A DNA stretch of 64,000 bases, taken from contig OX637339.1 of the NCBI GenBank assembly GCA_951799405.1, forward strand, positions 2,046,001 to 2,110,000, written 5' to 3'. Positions 1-10,400 of this stretch are shown here, piece after piece. The notes under the pieces were generated by a model. It was given only the letters and a program-made list of their open reading frames with translations, ran no database searches and was not told where the DNA came from. The translations under genes and the position numbers were made by a program. How positions within the stretch are numbered: the first letter of the stretch is position 1; each line of letters begins with the position of its first letter. This DNA is from Agapetus fuscipes (Eukaryota; Arthropoda; Insecta; Trichoptera; Glossosomatidae).

Positions 1-71
1 TACTTTGTTGCCTCATTTTAAAAGGGAAGCCGATGTAAATCGGCTTGTATGGCACCCTTCGCCACTACGCA

Positions 72-148
72 CCCATATTGTAAGAATTGGTTTACCTTTG
101 CCAATGCTCCCCCTGTTTCAAGAAAAAGCGTTGCACGGTGTAGGTTCT
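72..148 (+). mobile_element. RTE-A LINE 3' UTR fragment
   Basis: This short degraded piece aligns to the RTE-A 3' UTR in the plus orientation, with the recognisable words for the block that reads TTTGCCAATG...CCTGTTTCA. It abuts an opposite-strand copy, so two fragments meet head to head. Bases 1-71 show nothing recognisable. Confidence 0.5.
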
Positions 149-390
149 ATAATCTATAATCTAAGCTGCAAAGATATGTTAACATTTAAGGCTCATATTA
201 AATGCATGCCCCACAGACAGGCACATGTAGGTTAGTGCCTACACATTCTGCATGTGTGCATACAAATAAACAAAACCTCACACGAACATAAACCTTGCAA
301 CTCCTGCTGCCGTTCCCTGAACCGGGGTGGCATTGGCAAAAGTGAACCGATTTTTACAGCACGGGGGGTCAGTCTCATACCAACCAGCTC
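149..390 (-). mobile_element. RTE-A LINE 3' end, 5'-truncated
   Basis: The plus strand starts with the tail complement (ATAATCT)n, followed by CTAAGCTGCAAAGATATGTT and the rest of the RTE-A 3' UTR up to CATACCAACC. Because the microsatellite tail is at low coordinate, the element runs on the minus strand. It is a 3' end only, with no coding sequence. Confidence 0.7.
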
Positions 391-496
391 ATGCACTTCT
401 CATACAATTCGAGCTTTGGGTTTTTATTCAACTTACACATGTTTTTTTAATTTTGTGCGTGCATGAAATATGAATGTCAAATTAAGTCAGTTTCCT

Positions 497-711
497 GGCC
501 GAGGGTGTCAAATCGCTGTTCTTGACTAGCGTATTTGGAACAGAATAACGTTGGTTCGAATCACGCTTGGCCCTTTGACCATAACTTCGACCCTGGTTCA
601 ACAGATGTCATTGCATGCATACAAGTTTCCGGATGAAGACATCCGGCCAGGTAAAATAGGTTGGTGTATTGCATTCCTCTTCACAAGTCTATTAAAAAAC
701 AGAAAAAAATG
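497..711 (+). mobile_element. SINE-C (tRNA-Leu/Ser-like head)
   Basis: The head carries TGGCCGAGGGTG, typical of the D-arm region of tRNAs with a long variable arm (Leu/Ser), and a B box GGTTCGAATC. The body reads CCATAACTTCGACCCTGGTT and the 3' end reads AATAGGTTGG...CTCTTCACAAGTCTATT followed by A-rich sequence. The internal pol III promoter boxes look intact but the acceptor stem does not pair, so this is a SINE and not a tRNA gene. Confidence 0.75.
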
Positions 712-740
712 TTTACATAACTTTGTAGCTTACAAAGATA

Positions 741-1100
741 AACGCAACTAAGCTACACATATAAAGTAATTTCTTGCCTAAGTTATTCCCGAAATGGTCG
801 CATGTGGTGATTTGGGACCTATATATTATTTTTATGTGTAAGCGGGCCAACCAACAAATAAAATACACCAACCACTTTCAGTTGAAGTGGGGATTTCCTC
901 TCTTGATCTGGCTGGTTCTCATTTCTTGTGAAGGCTGAGTAAACCTTGGAATCGAACCTTCTCTCGGCATGGAATGCAAGCATTCTACCAATTGAGCTAT
1001 TGACGTTTTTTATTTAACGAGCTTGGTCTTTGTCGCTACAAACGCCGATTCTTAAGCAAAACCCAGTTGCTGTAAGGCTGGATGGACCTTTTGATAAAAA
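741..1100 (-). mobile_element. SINE A-B dimer
   Basis: Read on the minus strand, a partial SINE-A body (GGTCCATCCAGCCTTACAGC ... CTTGAGAATCGGCG) leads into a SINE-B unit with head GTCAATAGCTCAATTGGTAG, the CAACTGAAAGTGG block, and the 3' end CACATATAAAG-like / GTAGCTTAGTTGCG. The SINE-A tRNA head is missing, so the copy is 5'-truncated. Confidence 0.75.
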
Positions 1101-1619
1101 ACAATATTATATTTTTGCAACAAGTTGTTCATTTCACATAATGTATTTTTTTTGTAAAAAAACAAGGAATGATAGGTACCATCAAGAAATAATTAAAAAC
1201 ATTGTATCTAATTTATTTACACATGTAATTTGTGCAATTATTTATTTTCTGTTGTTGTATGTGTTTTATTGCTAAATTATTTGCAAATAAAATACTGATG
1301 AAATACACACACACACACAGACATGTTCACACACATCACCATACGACTGCAACACTGTGTGTGAACATAATAAATATCTGCCGCTTTCTGCAAGGATGGA
1401 ACAAACCAGGGGATACCAAGGTGAATGCAAAGAAAAAGAAATAAATTGTAAAGTGGCTGCACATGACTTTATAGCATAAAATACGGTCATGTTTAGGTCA
1501 TAGTCAATTTTCATAACAAAACATTTAATTGTGTGTAAGTAATGAAGCTAATCTTTTGAAGTATTATTTATTTTGCAGTATTATCATTGATCCCGTTTGT
1601 ATCAAAACCATTGAGGTAT
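1101..1619. other. AT-rich spacer with short CA microsatellite
   Basis: No gene or known element is recognised. A short (CA)n-like tract lies at about 1304-1340. Short open frames here have no recognisable domain. Confidence 0.5.
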
Positions 1620-1684
1620 GGCAACCGGGGTGGCATTGGCAAAAGTGAACCGATTTTTACAGCACGGGGGGTCAGTCTCACACT
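1620..1684 (-). mobile_element. RTE-A 3' UTR fragment
   Basis: This stretch contains the words GGGGTGGCATTGGCAAAAGT and ACAGCACGGGGGGTCAGTCT, nearly identical to positions 320-372. It is a small internal piece of the RTE-A 3' UTR on the minus strand. Confidence 0.6.
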
Positions 1685-1779
1685 AACATTCAAGGAGCAC
1701 AAAAAAATATAAATGATTTACAAAAATTCTTAATTACTTATGCACATAACAGATCAAAATTAAAATAAAGTAAAATTAG

Positions 1780-2136
1780 ACTTAACATTTAAATTAAATA
1801 GGAATTGGTTTTGTTTTTAGTTTTGATGTCCATATAATATATTATTATTTGTTGATTTAAAAAATGTAATTTGTCGTGTATGTTCCTGGACTTATAGGTT
1901 GATATGAGGCTGACCACCCAAAATGTACAAAATGGTTCACTTTGCCAATGTCACCCAAGTTTCAGGGAAGGTCGGCAAGAGTTGCAGGGCTTATGTTCAT
2001 TTGAGATTGGGTTTTTTATATTGTAGGTCCACATGCGGCATGTGTGAACCCGAAATTACGCGTGTCTTTTTGTTGGAATGCATTAAATATGAATCTCAAA
2101 TGATACATATCTTTGCAACTTAGATTTAGATTTAGA
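1780..2136 (+). mobile_element. RTE-A LINE 3' UTR with tail
   Basis: It begins in the distal 3' UTR (TTTGATGTCCATATAATATA ... AAAAATGTAATTTGTCG), passes the CTTATAGGTTG block and ends GCAACTTAGATTTAGATTTAGA. The coding end is absent. A SINE dimer starts immediately after the microsatellite tail, so that SINE may have used the tail as its target. Confidence 0.75.
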
Positions 2137-2606
2137 TGGGGACGGCCTCACGTCAACCACACCAGTTAAAGTGGGGGTTTCCCATCTCCCGAGGGGGCTG
2201 GTTCTCATTTCTTGTAAAGGCTGAGTACACCTTGCTGCTATTTATTTTGGGTTTGAAATAAACATCGAAACGGGAAATAATTTCTAGCCCCCTCGACTTG
2301 GATCAAACTCTTGCTCTCAGCATGAAATGCAAGCATTCTACCAACTGATCTATCAACTGGACTTTCTATGAGCTTGATCGTCGCCACAAAGCGCCCATCC
2401 TCAAGCAAGACCCAGTTGCTGTAAGACTGTATGGAACTTTTGTGACCAGTCTTTGGTAAAGGTATATTAATCTTCCAATCCAGCGAAGAGAATTTTGAAA
2501 ATATATGTAAATGGTATATTTTCTGTGCTCCGCCTGAATTTGAGCCCAGAACCTTCCACTTGCGAGTCTGAAGTGTTACCACTATACTACGGACCGGTCT
2601 TTGGGA
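2137..2606 (-). mobile_element. SINE A-B dimer
   Basis: The minus strand starts with a SINE-A tRNA-like head (ACCGGTCCGTAGTATAGTGG, B box around GGGTTC/GGGCTCAAAT) and body, joins SINE-B at GAAAGTCCAGTTGATAGATC, and ends in the GACGTGAGGCCGTCCCC region. The last ~60 bp of SINE-B (the GTAGCTTAGTTGCG end) are missing. Confidence 0.75.
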
Positions 2607-2640
2607 CTATGTAATGCGGGATTGTTTTCTTTGAACTGCG

Positions 2641-2790
2641 ATTAATTTAAATTATGATTACAGTCGTTAGACATTTTATGGAATGAAAAAAACGGATTTT
2701 ACTGACCGTGCAAAAGAAAAGAACGATTTCTCTACGTTTCGTCGGAGTCAAATTCGACGTCCTCAGGAGGCGTGCGATTATTTGTTTTTT
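2641..2790 (+). repeat. Repeat P, copy 1
   Basis: The block running from ATTATGATTACAGTCGTTAG through ACTGACCGTGCAAAAGAAAA to GACGTCCTCAGGAGGCGTGC recurs at 30628-31105 and 53018-53145. It contains the imperfect palindrome GTCGGAGTCAAATTCGAC. The family is not identified. The 53-kb copy has a 12-bp target duplication, which suggests a retroposed element. Confidence 0.6.
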
Positions 2791-2879
2791 AGGCGGCAAT
2801 TTCAAGGAAATTATTCACAGAGTTTGTATACCCCTGTTTGCAACCAGTTGCCGCATGTGGTCGCCCATGCAACATGGTG

Positions 2880-4445
2880 CGTGCATAGTGATTAGGAGAG
2901 ACGGCCAGCAAGGTTCATACAGCCGGCAGAGAGAGCGCACACTTCGCAACATTGTTGCAACCATCGATATATAGAACTGGATGGACTAAGAAATCAATCC
3001 ATTGAGAATTAGAAATACGCTACCCCACTCATCATACAAAAATCCAAATTCAGTCTATCGGTAACCTTCCAACTATCAACAGGTGTGCTACCTAATTGAA
3101 AACAAAAACACATAAATGTCAAACTGCGTATTTTCTAAACGTGCCAACAAAAGAGAGTAAATGTGTTATAGAATATTTCACATTAATCACTATTTTATAT
3201 GAAAACGTTTATAAAATTTATTTTTCGTTTGTCGAAATATTTTGTTAACGAAAGTGACAGCCATTTCTAGAACTAGTGATGTTCAAATATATAGGTACTC
3301 GCTTCTTCAAGTATGTAACTTTTATGCTCGCGGTAATAGATACTTGTGAAAATCATCCCGTACACAATGAGGTGGGAACATTTTTGAATTCGGAATTTAT
3401 CAGATATTTTCATACTTTCAACAACACTAGTAACAAACACGTTACCATAGTGATTTCATGGGTTTCCATGGTGATATGTACATAGATTGAAGACGGAGTA
3501 GAGACACGTTGCTTACATAGAAAATAACAAAAGCATTTCATATGTCGTGAGCGAGACAGCACTTTTTACAATGTATGGTGTCAAAGACGTTGCATCATGT
3601 CGATTGGTATTAAATCACATCCATGGATTTATAAAGACTGGATAGGCTGAGAAAACAATCTTTTGTAAATTAGAAATGCGCTACCCCACTCATCATACAA
3701 AATTCCGAATTCAGTCTATCGGTAACCTTCCAACTATTAACAGGTGTGTTTCCTAACTGGGAAGAAAAATCGTAAAAATGCCAAGCCACACATTTTCCAA
3801 ATGCACAAACAATACGAGAAATTGTGATAAAAAATCTGGAGTAACTTTTCACTCGTAATTACCAGTGAATATTAATGCTTAAGTAAATTCAATTGATATT
3901 TTATCTGCCGATACCTTTAGCCACAAAACAATAGCCCCGCTGTCAAACCGTCGGCCATTTTTAGTGATAGAGATGTGATGATGATATAATATAGTATCTG
4001 ATACCGTCACGTGAGAACATTTTTTTTTGTTACGTTTATGGAACAGAAGCATTTAAAAGTATCAGATATTTTCAAAACCATTGACAACACTAAATTATGT
4101 TGTCAAGGAAAATAACACCAACAATTCGTTACTAAGCAACATTATCTGCTTACATAAATTAACGACGGAGTAGAGACACATAACGTGATAGAAAAGGACA
4201 ACAACAAAAAACGTATGTTGTGCGAGCGAGACATAACAAGGGGCAATGTCTGGCGAAATTAGATTTCATTGACAGTATGGATCACAGTGTTTAGAACTAA
4301 ATCAAATAAATAGCCTCTCCATTTAATAGAACTTCATGATCACATCCATTGAATATACCTCCATGGTGATTAGGAGAGACGGCGAGCAGCGTCCATACTG
4401 CGGGCAGAGAGAGCGCACACTTCGCAACTTTGTTGCAACGCTTTA
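2880..4445. repeat. Old tandem duplication, about 650-750-bp units
   Basis: Landmarks occur in the same order twice. The block GCTACCCCACTCATCATACA with TCAGTCTATCGGTAACCTTC is at about 3021-3095 and 3677-3745. GACGGAGTAGAGACAC is at about 3491 and 4164. GAGAGAGCGCACACTTCGCA is at about 2929 and 4408. Copies differ by many substitutions and indels, so the duplication is old. No coding sequence or family is recognised inside. Confidence 0.65.
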
Positions 4446-4682
4446 AAAACTGCGCCGCAAAAAACGTACAAAAACAAGGAAGCAGGTGCTTGCATTAAAT
4501 AAAGATAAAGAGAGGTTTTTTTTTCCGTATATGTGCTTTTATTGTTTCTTGTTATGTTTCTTGTGTATGTTAATTAAATTGGATATCATGTATAGAGTTA
4601 TTTTGTAGTTTTCTTTTGAGTTATTTATATATGAAAAATGAAAATACATACGTTCATCTATTATCTGAGATAAAAATAAATA

Positions 4683-4765
4683 TGTTGACCTTTAATAATC
4701 ATGTTTAATGCATGCCCACAAGCAGACGGATGTAAGTTTGCGTGTTCTCTGAGAACGTGTGCTTT
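4683..4765 (-). mobile_element. RTE-A 3' UTR fragment
   Basis: The words AATGCATGCCCACAAGCAGA and GTAAGTTTGCG match the middle of the RTE-A 3' UTR in reverse orientation. Both ends are eroded. Confidence 0.5.
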
Positions 4766-4784
4766 TAAAAATAAATAATATTAG

Positions 4785-5074
4785 GATGATTTATTTGGTG
4801 AGCGCTGTTTTTGTGTGTTTCACACCTCAAGAGCCCTCTGCGAGCTTGGTCGTCGCTGTAGAAAGCGCCAATTCTCAAGCAAGACCCAGTTGTTGTAAGG
4901 TTGGATGGACCTTTCAGTGACCGGTCTTTGGTAAAGGTTTATGAATTTTTTCAACCCAGCGAAGAGCACATTCGAAATATAAATGGTATATTTTTTGTGC
5001 TCCGCCGGGATCCGAATCCACAACCTTCCATTTACGAGTCCGAAATGTTGCCACTACGGACTACGGACCGGTCC
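4785..5074 (-). mobile_element. SINE-A with L2-type 3' tail
   Basis: On the minus strand the element has the tRNA-like head GGACCGGTCCGTAGTCCGTA, B box GGATTCGG, and the SINE-A body ending GCGACGACCAAGCTCGCAGA. It then has the tail GAGGGCTCTTGAGGTGTGAA, ACACACAAAAACAGCGCTCA and CCAAATAAATCATCCTAATA. That tail resembles the 3' end of the LINE L2-B at 45100-45170. A 5S rRNA-like sequence lies directly upstream in the same orientation. Confidence 0.8.
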
Positions 5075-5079
5075 AAGAT

Positions 5080-5189
5080 GCCAACGACACCTGAGCGGTT
5101 ACCCATCCAAGTACTGTCTGCGCCCAATGTTGCTTAACTTCGGTGATCTATGGGAACCGGTGCTTTCAACATGGCTAACGTCGTTGACC
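5080..5189 (-). pseudogene. 5S rRNA pseudogene or 5S-derived SINE head
   Basis: The reverse complement matches the conserved 5S rRNA order. The 5' strand reads GGTCAACGACGTTAGCCATG, then TTGAAAGCACCGGTTCCCAT, GATCACCGAAGTTAAGCAAC, ATTGGGCGCAGACAGTACTT, GGATGGGTAACCGC and the terminal GTCGTTGGC. Helix I still pairs between the ends. Deletions of a few bases near helices III and V make function doubtful. It sits 5 bp upstream of the SINE-A head in the same orientation, so it is either a 5S-tRNA composite SINE or a 5S copy beside a SINE insertion. Confidence 0.8.
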
Positions 5190-5223
5190 ACGTTGCTAAC
5201 CACATAATCATCTAAATCTCAAA

Positions 5224-5435
5224 TGCACAAAAGCCCTGTAACTCTTGCCGGCCTTCCCCGAAACAGGGGTTTCATGTGCAGAGTGAACCAGTTTTTACAG
5301 TATGAGTCTGTCAATAAATACAATTAATGTAAACCACAAATGAACATAAGCCCTACAACATTTGCTGATCTTTTCTGAAGCAGAGGTTAAGAAAGATTGG
5401 CAAAGTGAACTGTTTTTACAGTATTCGCCAATCAT
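5224..5435 (-). mobile_element. Two degraded RTE-A 3' UTR fragments
   Basis: Two partial copies lie in series on the minus strand (about 5224-5312 and 5335-5435). Each contains the AACATAAGCCCT...TGAAACAGGGG...AGTGAACC series of RTE-A landmarks. Both lack tails. Confidence 0.6.
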
Positions 5436-5837
5436 GTTGCTATTCTAAAAACCTCAAAGCCATGGTTTATCCGCAGTCTACAGTATAATTTAAAAAAAAA
5501 TCATACAAAAAAATCGATGATCTGTAGGTATATCAGCCATTAATCAAATTTTTTTGAACACCACTGTCAGAGGTCAGCCTCATACCAACCTATTGGTATT
5601 TATTTCAGCCTCATACCAACGTAAGTATTTTTTTTTAATAACAAATATAATAATAATAAAAAATATCTGCGATATATAAATTTAAACGAAAATTAAGAAT
5701 CTACTGCTATTTAAAAAAACATTGTGGAAGCACTGCTTGGTTGCGTAAATAGTAAAAAAATATTAAAACTAAATCACTCTCTAGGAGTGCTGTCGTATAT
5801 TCCGTACATTTTGGATTTACGCAATCGAATGAATGGG
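5436..5837. other. AT-rich spacer
   Basis: No gene is seen. A small duplicated word (CAGCCTCATACCAACCTATT / CAGCCTCATACCAACGTAAG at about 5575-5625) is an RTE-A 3' UTR remnant. Confidence 0.4.
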
Positions 5838-6095
5838 ATATCTTTAATATAATCTATAATCTAAGTTGCAAGGATATATTCATTTAAAGCTCTCAGATGT
5901 ATGCCCACAAACCAACACGTGTAGTTTGCGCTTACAAATGCTGATTGTGTACCTACATACAAATAAAATCCAAACCTCAAATGAACATAAGCCCTGCAAC
6001 TCTTGAAGACATTCCCTGAAGCAGGGGTGACATTGGTAAAGTGAACCATTTTTTACAGTATGGGTGGTCAGCCTCATACCAATCTAAAAGTCAAG
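5838..6095 (-). mobile_element. RTE-A LINE 3' end
   Basis: A minus-strand copy runs from the tail complement ATAATCTATAATCTAAGTTG to CATACCAATCTAAAAGTCAA. It meets a plus-strand RTE-A copy head to head at about 6096, giving an inverted pair with ~250 bp of shared 3' UTR on each arm. Confidence 0.75.
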
Positions 6096-6575
6096 GAAAT
6101 CCAGAGTCATAAAAAAAGGAGGGCTTGTATGAACAAGGTTATGACTCTGGATGAAATAAAAGAAGTTTGCAAGGACAGGAAGAAGTGGCGGCTAATCTGC
6201 AATGTTGATTTATTAATTTGTTACATTTTGTTGTATAGGAAATTTTTGACCTTTTGAATGGATTTCTTTTTAAGGTTTTGTTCTTTTTTATACTTAAATG
6301 TTATTTATTATTTTTATTCCTTGACTTACAGGTTGGTATGAGGTTTACCACCCATACTGTAAAAAATGGTTCACTTTGTCAATGTCACCCCTGTGTCAGG
6401 GAAGGTCGGCAAAAGTTGTAGGGCTTATGTTCATTTGAGGTTTGGATTTTATTTGTAACTACACATTCAGCATTTGTAAGCGCGAACTACACGTGTTTGT
6501 TTTTGAGCATACATTTGAGAGCTTCAAATGAATATATCCTTGCAACTTAGAGTATAGATTATTATAGATTATATA
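6096..6575 (+). mobile_element. RTE-A LINE, 5'-truncated, with end of RT ORF
   Basis: Bases 6098-6205 encode the C-terminal RTE signature IQSHKKRRACMNKVMTLDEI followed by KEVCKDRKKWRLICNV, after which the usual GG-stop is lost (Gly to Asp then open). The 3' UTR follows to GCAACTTAGAGTATAGATTA. No catalytic RT residues remain, so the copy is dead. Confidence 0.8.
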
Positions 6576-6970
6576 CACAATGTTTTAAAATACTCGGGGT
6601 ACTTCTGCCATTCCACAACTCGACACATAGAAGTAACTATCCCAGTAAAAACCATCTTTCCTTTTCCGAGTCTTGTGAAAAAAGAGCAGACAAATCTGCA
6701 TTCTCTTTATAGTATAGTATACGCGGTAGAGAGCGTCGAGCCCTTTCTCGGGGCTGTGAAAGAGCATCCGATGAAAACAGGCTTGCGGGTGCAACATGTA
6801 CTCTGTAAAAAGAAATATGTATACGTGGCGAAATTCTATGGAAGTAAGTTCAGAGGGACCTACAAAAAATTAAAACAAAAAACTCACATTAAAAATGGAT
6901 AAAGAAGTATTAGGATGGTACATTTGGTAAGGGCTGTTTTTTTAAATTCCTGAAGAGGATTGTGATTTAA
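6576..6970. other. Spacer with L2-type SINE tail remnant
   Basis: Mostly unrecognised. Bases 6908-6945 (TTAGGATGGTACATTTGGTA then AGGGCTG) resemble the L2-type tail of SINE-A in reverse. The open frame over 6675-6902 has no recognisable domain. Confidence 0.4.
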
Positions 6971-7297
6971 ATCTGGTTGATAGCTCAGATGGTAAATTGC
7001 TTGTATTCAATGCCGAGAGCTCGGGTTCGAATCCCACCGAGGGTATGTCAGAAATGATTTCCCGTTTCGCTTTTTTTTTTCAATTTCAAACCCGAAATAA
7101 AATACCGGCAAGGTTGAGCCTTCACAAGAAATGAGTACCAGCCCCCTCGGGAGATGGAAACCCCCCTCTTTAACTGAAGTAGTTGGCGTAAGGCCGGCCT
7201 ATTTACATGCACAGATAAATAGGCTCCACTCACCACATGCGACCCTTCGGAAGGACTCTGCATGAAATTACACTATATGTGTAGCTTGGTCACGTTT
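6971..7297 (+). mobile_element. SINE-B, near full length
   Basis: Head GGTTGATAGCTCAGATGGTA with A-box and B-box (GGGTTCGAATCCCACC), then TGTCAGAAATGATTTCCCG, the GGCAAGGTTGAGCCTTCACA block, CAACTGAA-type hairpin and 3' end ACACTATATGTGTAGCTTGG. The anticodon-arm region cannot form a canonical tRNA. Confidence 0.8.
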
Positions 7298-7482
7298 TTT
7301 GGGTAAACGTCACGCGTTTATATTGTGACTGCGGTCCTCAGAAACCAATAACAAATTATAAGTTAACCATCCGCTCCGCTACCCGGTTATGTGATAATGT
7401 TTGACTCTGCTTACACGTTGCTTCATTGTCTACACTTCAAGAGCTTAACAGTCGGTCGGTCCAATCATGTCCGCGATGCATT

Positions 7483-10400
7483 GATGATGATGATGATGAT
7501 GATGGATGATTTCTTTCCTGTGGCGCCATTTAATGGTCCAGGACCATCTCAAGGGCGCCATGGCTTCTCGAGAAAAGTAGTGTCTTCAGTTCCTTTCTGA
7601 AGGTGGTGGTAGGCTGGTTCGCGCGAACACCGATGGGTAAATTGTTCCAGGCCACCGGCCCGGCCACCGCAAAGCTTCTGTCTGCAAAGTTTGATGTGTT
7701 TGCTCTATTGGGCACTATAACCTTGTTGACAGAAGTAAGGGCAGAGCGTAGTGGTCTTTTTGAAGTCCCATCGACAGAGCATAGCTCAGCGAGACATGGG
7801 GGTGCAGTGCCGTTCAGGGCCCTATGCACAGTGAGACACAACTTAAATTCCACCCTCTCTCGGACCCTCAGCCAGTGCAGTTCTCTCAGCAGTGGCGAAA
7901 TATGACAGCTCTTTCCCTGTCGAAAAATTGCCCTGGCAGCAGCATTGAAAGCCATTTGCAGCCGATCAAACAATTTCTGCGGTAGTCCAGCATATATAAT
8001 ATTGCAGTAGTCTAATCGGGAGACGACGAAAGCAGCTACGAGGCTTTTGACAGCATCCACAGGCAAACATCTTGAGACTTGTGCCTCCATCGATAGTGCT
8101 CCGTCTAGTAAGACACCAAGGACGGATATGGTGGAGGATGGTATTATGCTTGCACCAGAGAAAAAGATTGGCTGAGTACCCAAGAGGTGCTGCCGACCCG
8201 GAGAGGCGACCCACATGAACTCAGTCTTGGTTGGATTCAGTTTGAGACGTCTATAGGCCATAACGTTTGTGAGTCTTTCCAAGCAATGGGTGGTCCTGGC
8301 CAAAAGATCGTCTTTTTTGTCGGGACTGCAAAAACCAACGAGGACACGATCATCAGCATATGCATAGCTTCGCATGCCACACTCCTCCAAAATATTATCA
8401 ATACAGCCAATGTACAAGATAAAGAGGATTGGACCAAGGACTGATCCTTGGGGTACTCCTTGAGAAACAAGATCTTCTTTGGTTGAGTCAGACTTAAGCC
8501 TAATGGACCACCTTCTATTATACAGGTACGAGCGCAGCCATTCGATGACAGTACCACAGATGCCATACTCAGACTCCAGACAATGAAGAAGCATTTCATG
8601 ATCGACAGTGTCAAAGGCGGCACTCATGTCGAGAACCGTTACTAAACCAATGTCACCTGATGCCACTCCCACAATTAAGTCGGATGTCAGCCTTGTGAGG
8701 GCGGACTCAGTTGAATGATGCTTCCTATAAGCGAACTGATATTTCTGCAATAAGTTGTTATTCTCGAGGTGAGTCATCAGCTGGGATGCAATGGTACGCT
8801 CAAGCACTTTAGATAAAAAGGGGAGGCCTGAAATTGGCCTATAGTTGGTTGGGTCGTCAGCGTCGAGTGTATTTTTCTTAATTAGAGGAGTGACATGCGA
8901 AATCTTCCAGGATGCCGGTACGACTCCATGCATCAGAGATATATTCATAATTTTAACAGTCAGGGGTAAAAGGAGATCAAGGTTCTCTTTGAGCAGTCGT
9001 GTGGGTATGGGATCCAGCTGACAATGCTTGGTGGGAGAATTGCTGATGGTCTTCTTAAGCTCAATCTCAGTCACACGAGCAAAGGTGTTAAATTTGATCG
9101 AGCATGGTGTTGCAACTATGGCCGCAGTGCTATATGGAAGGGATGCAGATATTCCATCAAGTTTCGTCTTGAATGCAGTCTTAAATTGTTCAGCATTCAG
9201 GCTAGTGGGCATCGACGCATTAGGTGTCTCCATGACATTCCGTAAATCTTGCCATAATCTCCTTGGATTATCTTTGTGAGTGTGAATTTGTTCTCTCCAG
9301 TAAGCAGATTTAACTTTTTCAATGAGTTGTACATACAACTTCTGGGCAGAAATCCAAGCATTCTTAGAAACAGAGGTCTTCAGTCGCCTGTAAACCCTTT
9401 CGAGTTTGCGGACCTTGGCTTTTTCAGCTCTGCAGTTGGAGTCAAACCACAGATGTCGAGAGCCACGCACTCGCAATGTTTTCGAAGTGAATGGAGCAAG
9501 CTCATCTAGGATGTCGTTGAGTGTAGAATTGTACTGTCCTACAAGATGGTCTATGTTTTGGTCAGTATAGATGGCGTCAGAGCACAAGACAGAGTTCTCA
9601 AGACGAAACCGAAATTTTTTGGGGCAGAAGTCCTTCCAATTTCTGGTAATAATAGTAGTGTAGAGAGGCGATGGAATTGAGAGACAAAACCCAGCAACGA
9701 TCAGCCGATGGTCAGAAAGTCCCACATCGATAACAGCTGTAGATGATGGGGTGCAGTCGCTGCGTGTGATGAGCAAGTCAAGGGTTCCTCCGGCATCGTG
9801 AGTGGGAGATACGACCCACTGCGAGAGGCTGTGGTCAACCAGCAGTCTGTTAAGCTTCTTTGCATGCGGATCAGCTTGCCTTTCTATATGAATATTGAAA
9901 TCACCAGTCAGTATAATAGGTATCTTTAGGTGAGATGTAAGACTCAACATGGTGGTTAACTCATTAAAGAAATCAGCAGTGACTGGATTCGAGCCAGGCC
10001 TGTAAACGGTCAGGACTACGAATGATGAGCCCTGAAGGGTAAGTCTACATCCCGCATACTCGAAGGTTGTATATGATCCAAGGGGGGCGATGTTGGATAT
10101 GCGCAATTCTGGTTTACAGACTATGGCAACACCGCCATGATTAGTTGTCAGTAGGCCTTCAGCGTGTGGGCTGCGAGGTCTGGCCTTGTCAAAAACTGTA
10201 TATCCATAATTGCGAAGAGCATTTACTGCAATCGACTCCGAACTGTCATGCCATGTTTCATTAAGTGTCAGAAAGTGCAGATCATGTTCGACAAACAAAT
10301 CATGTATGCTCTCAACCTTTCTCGTGATGGACCTAGCATTCCAGTGGCCGAGTCGAAAGCTTGTTGATGAGGCCAGATGTCTGCCGGCTGTTAGTTTTTG

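Noticed and set aside
8187..9509. Plus-strand frames of 70-90 residues
   Set aside because: They are antisense shadows of the L2-A reverse transcriptase ORF.
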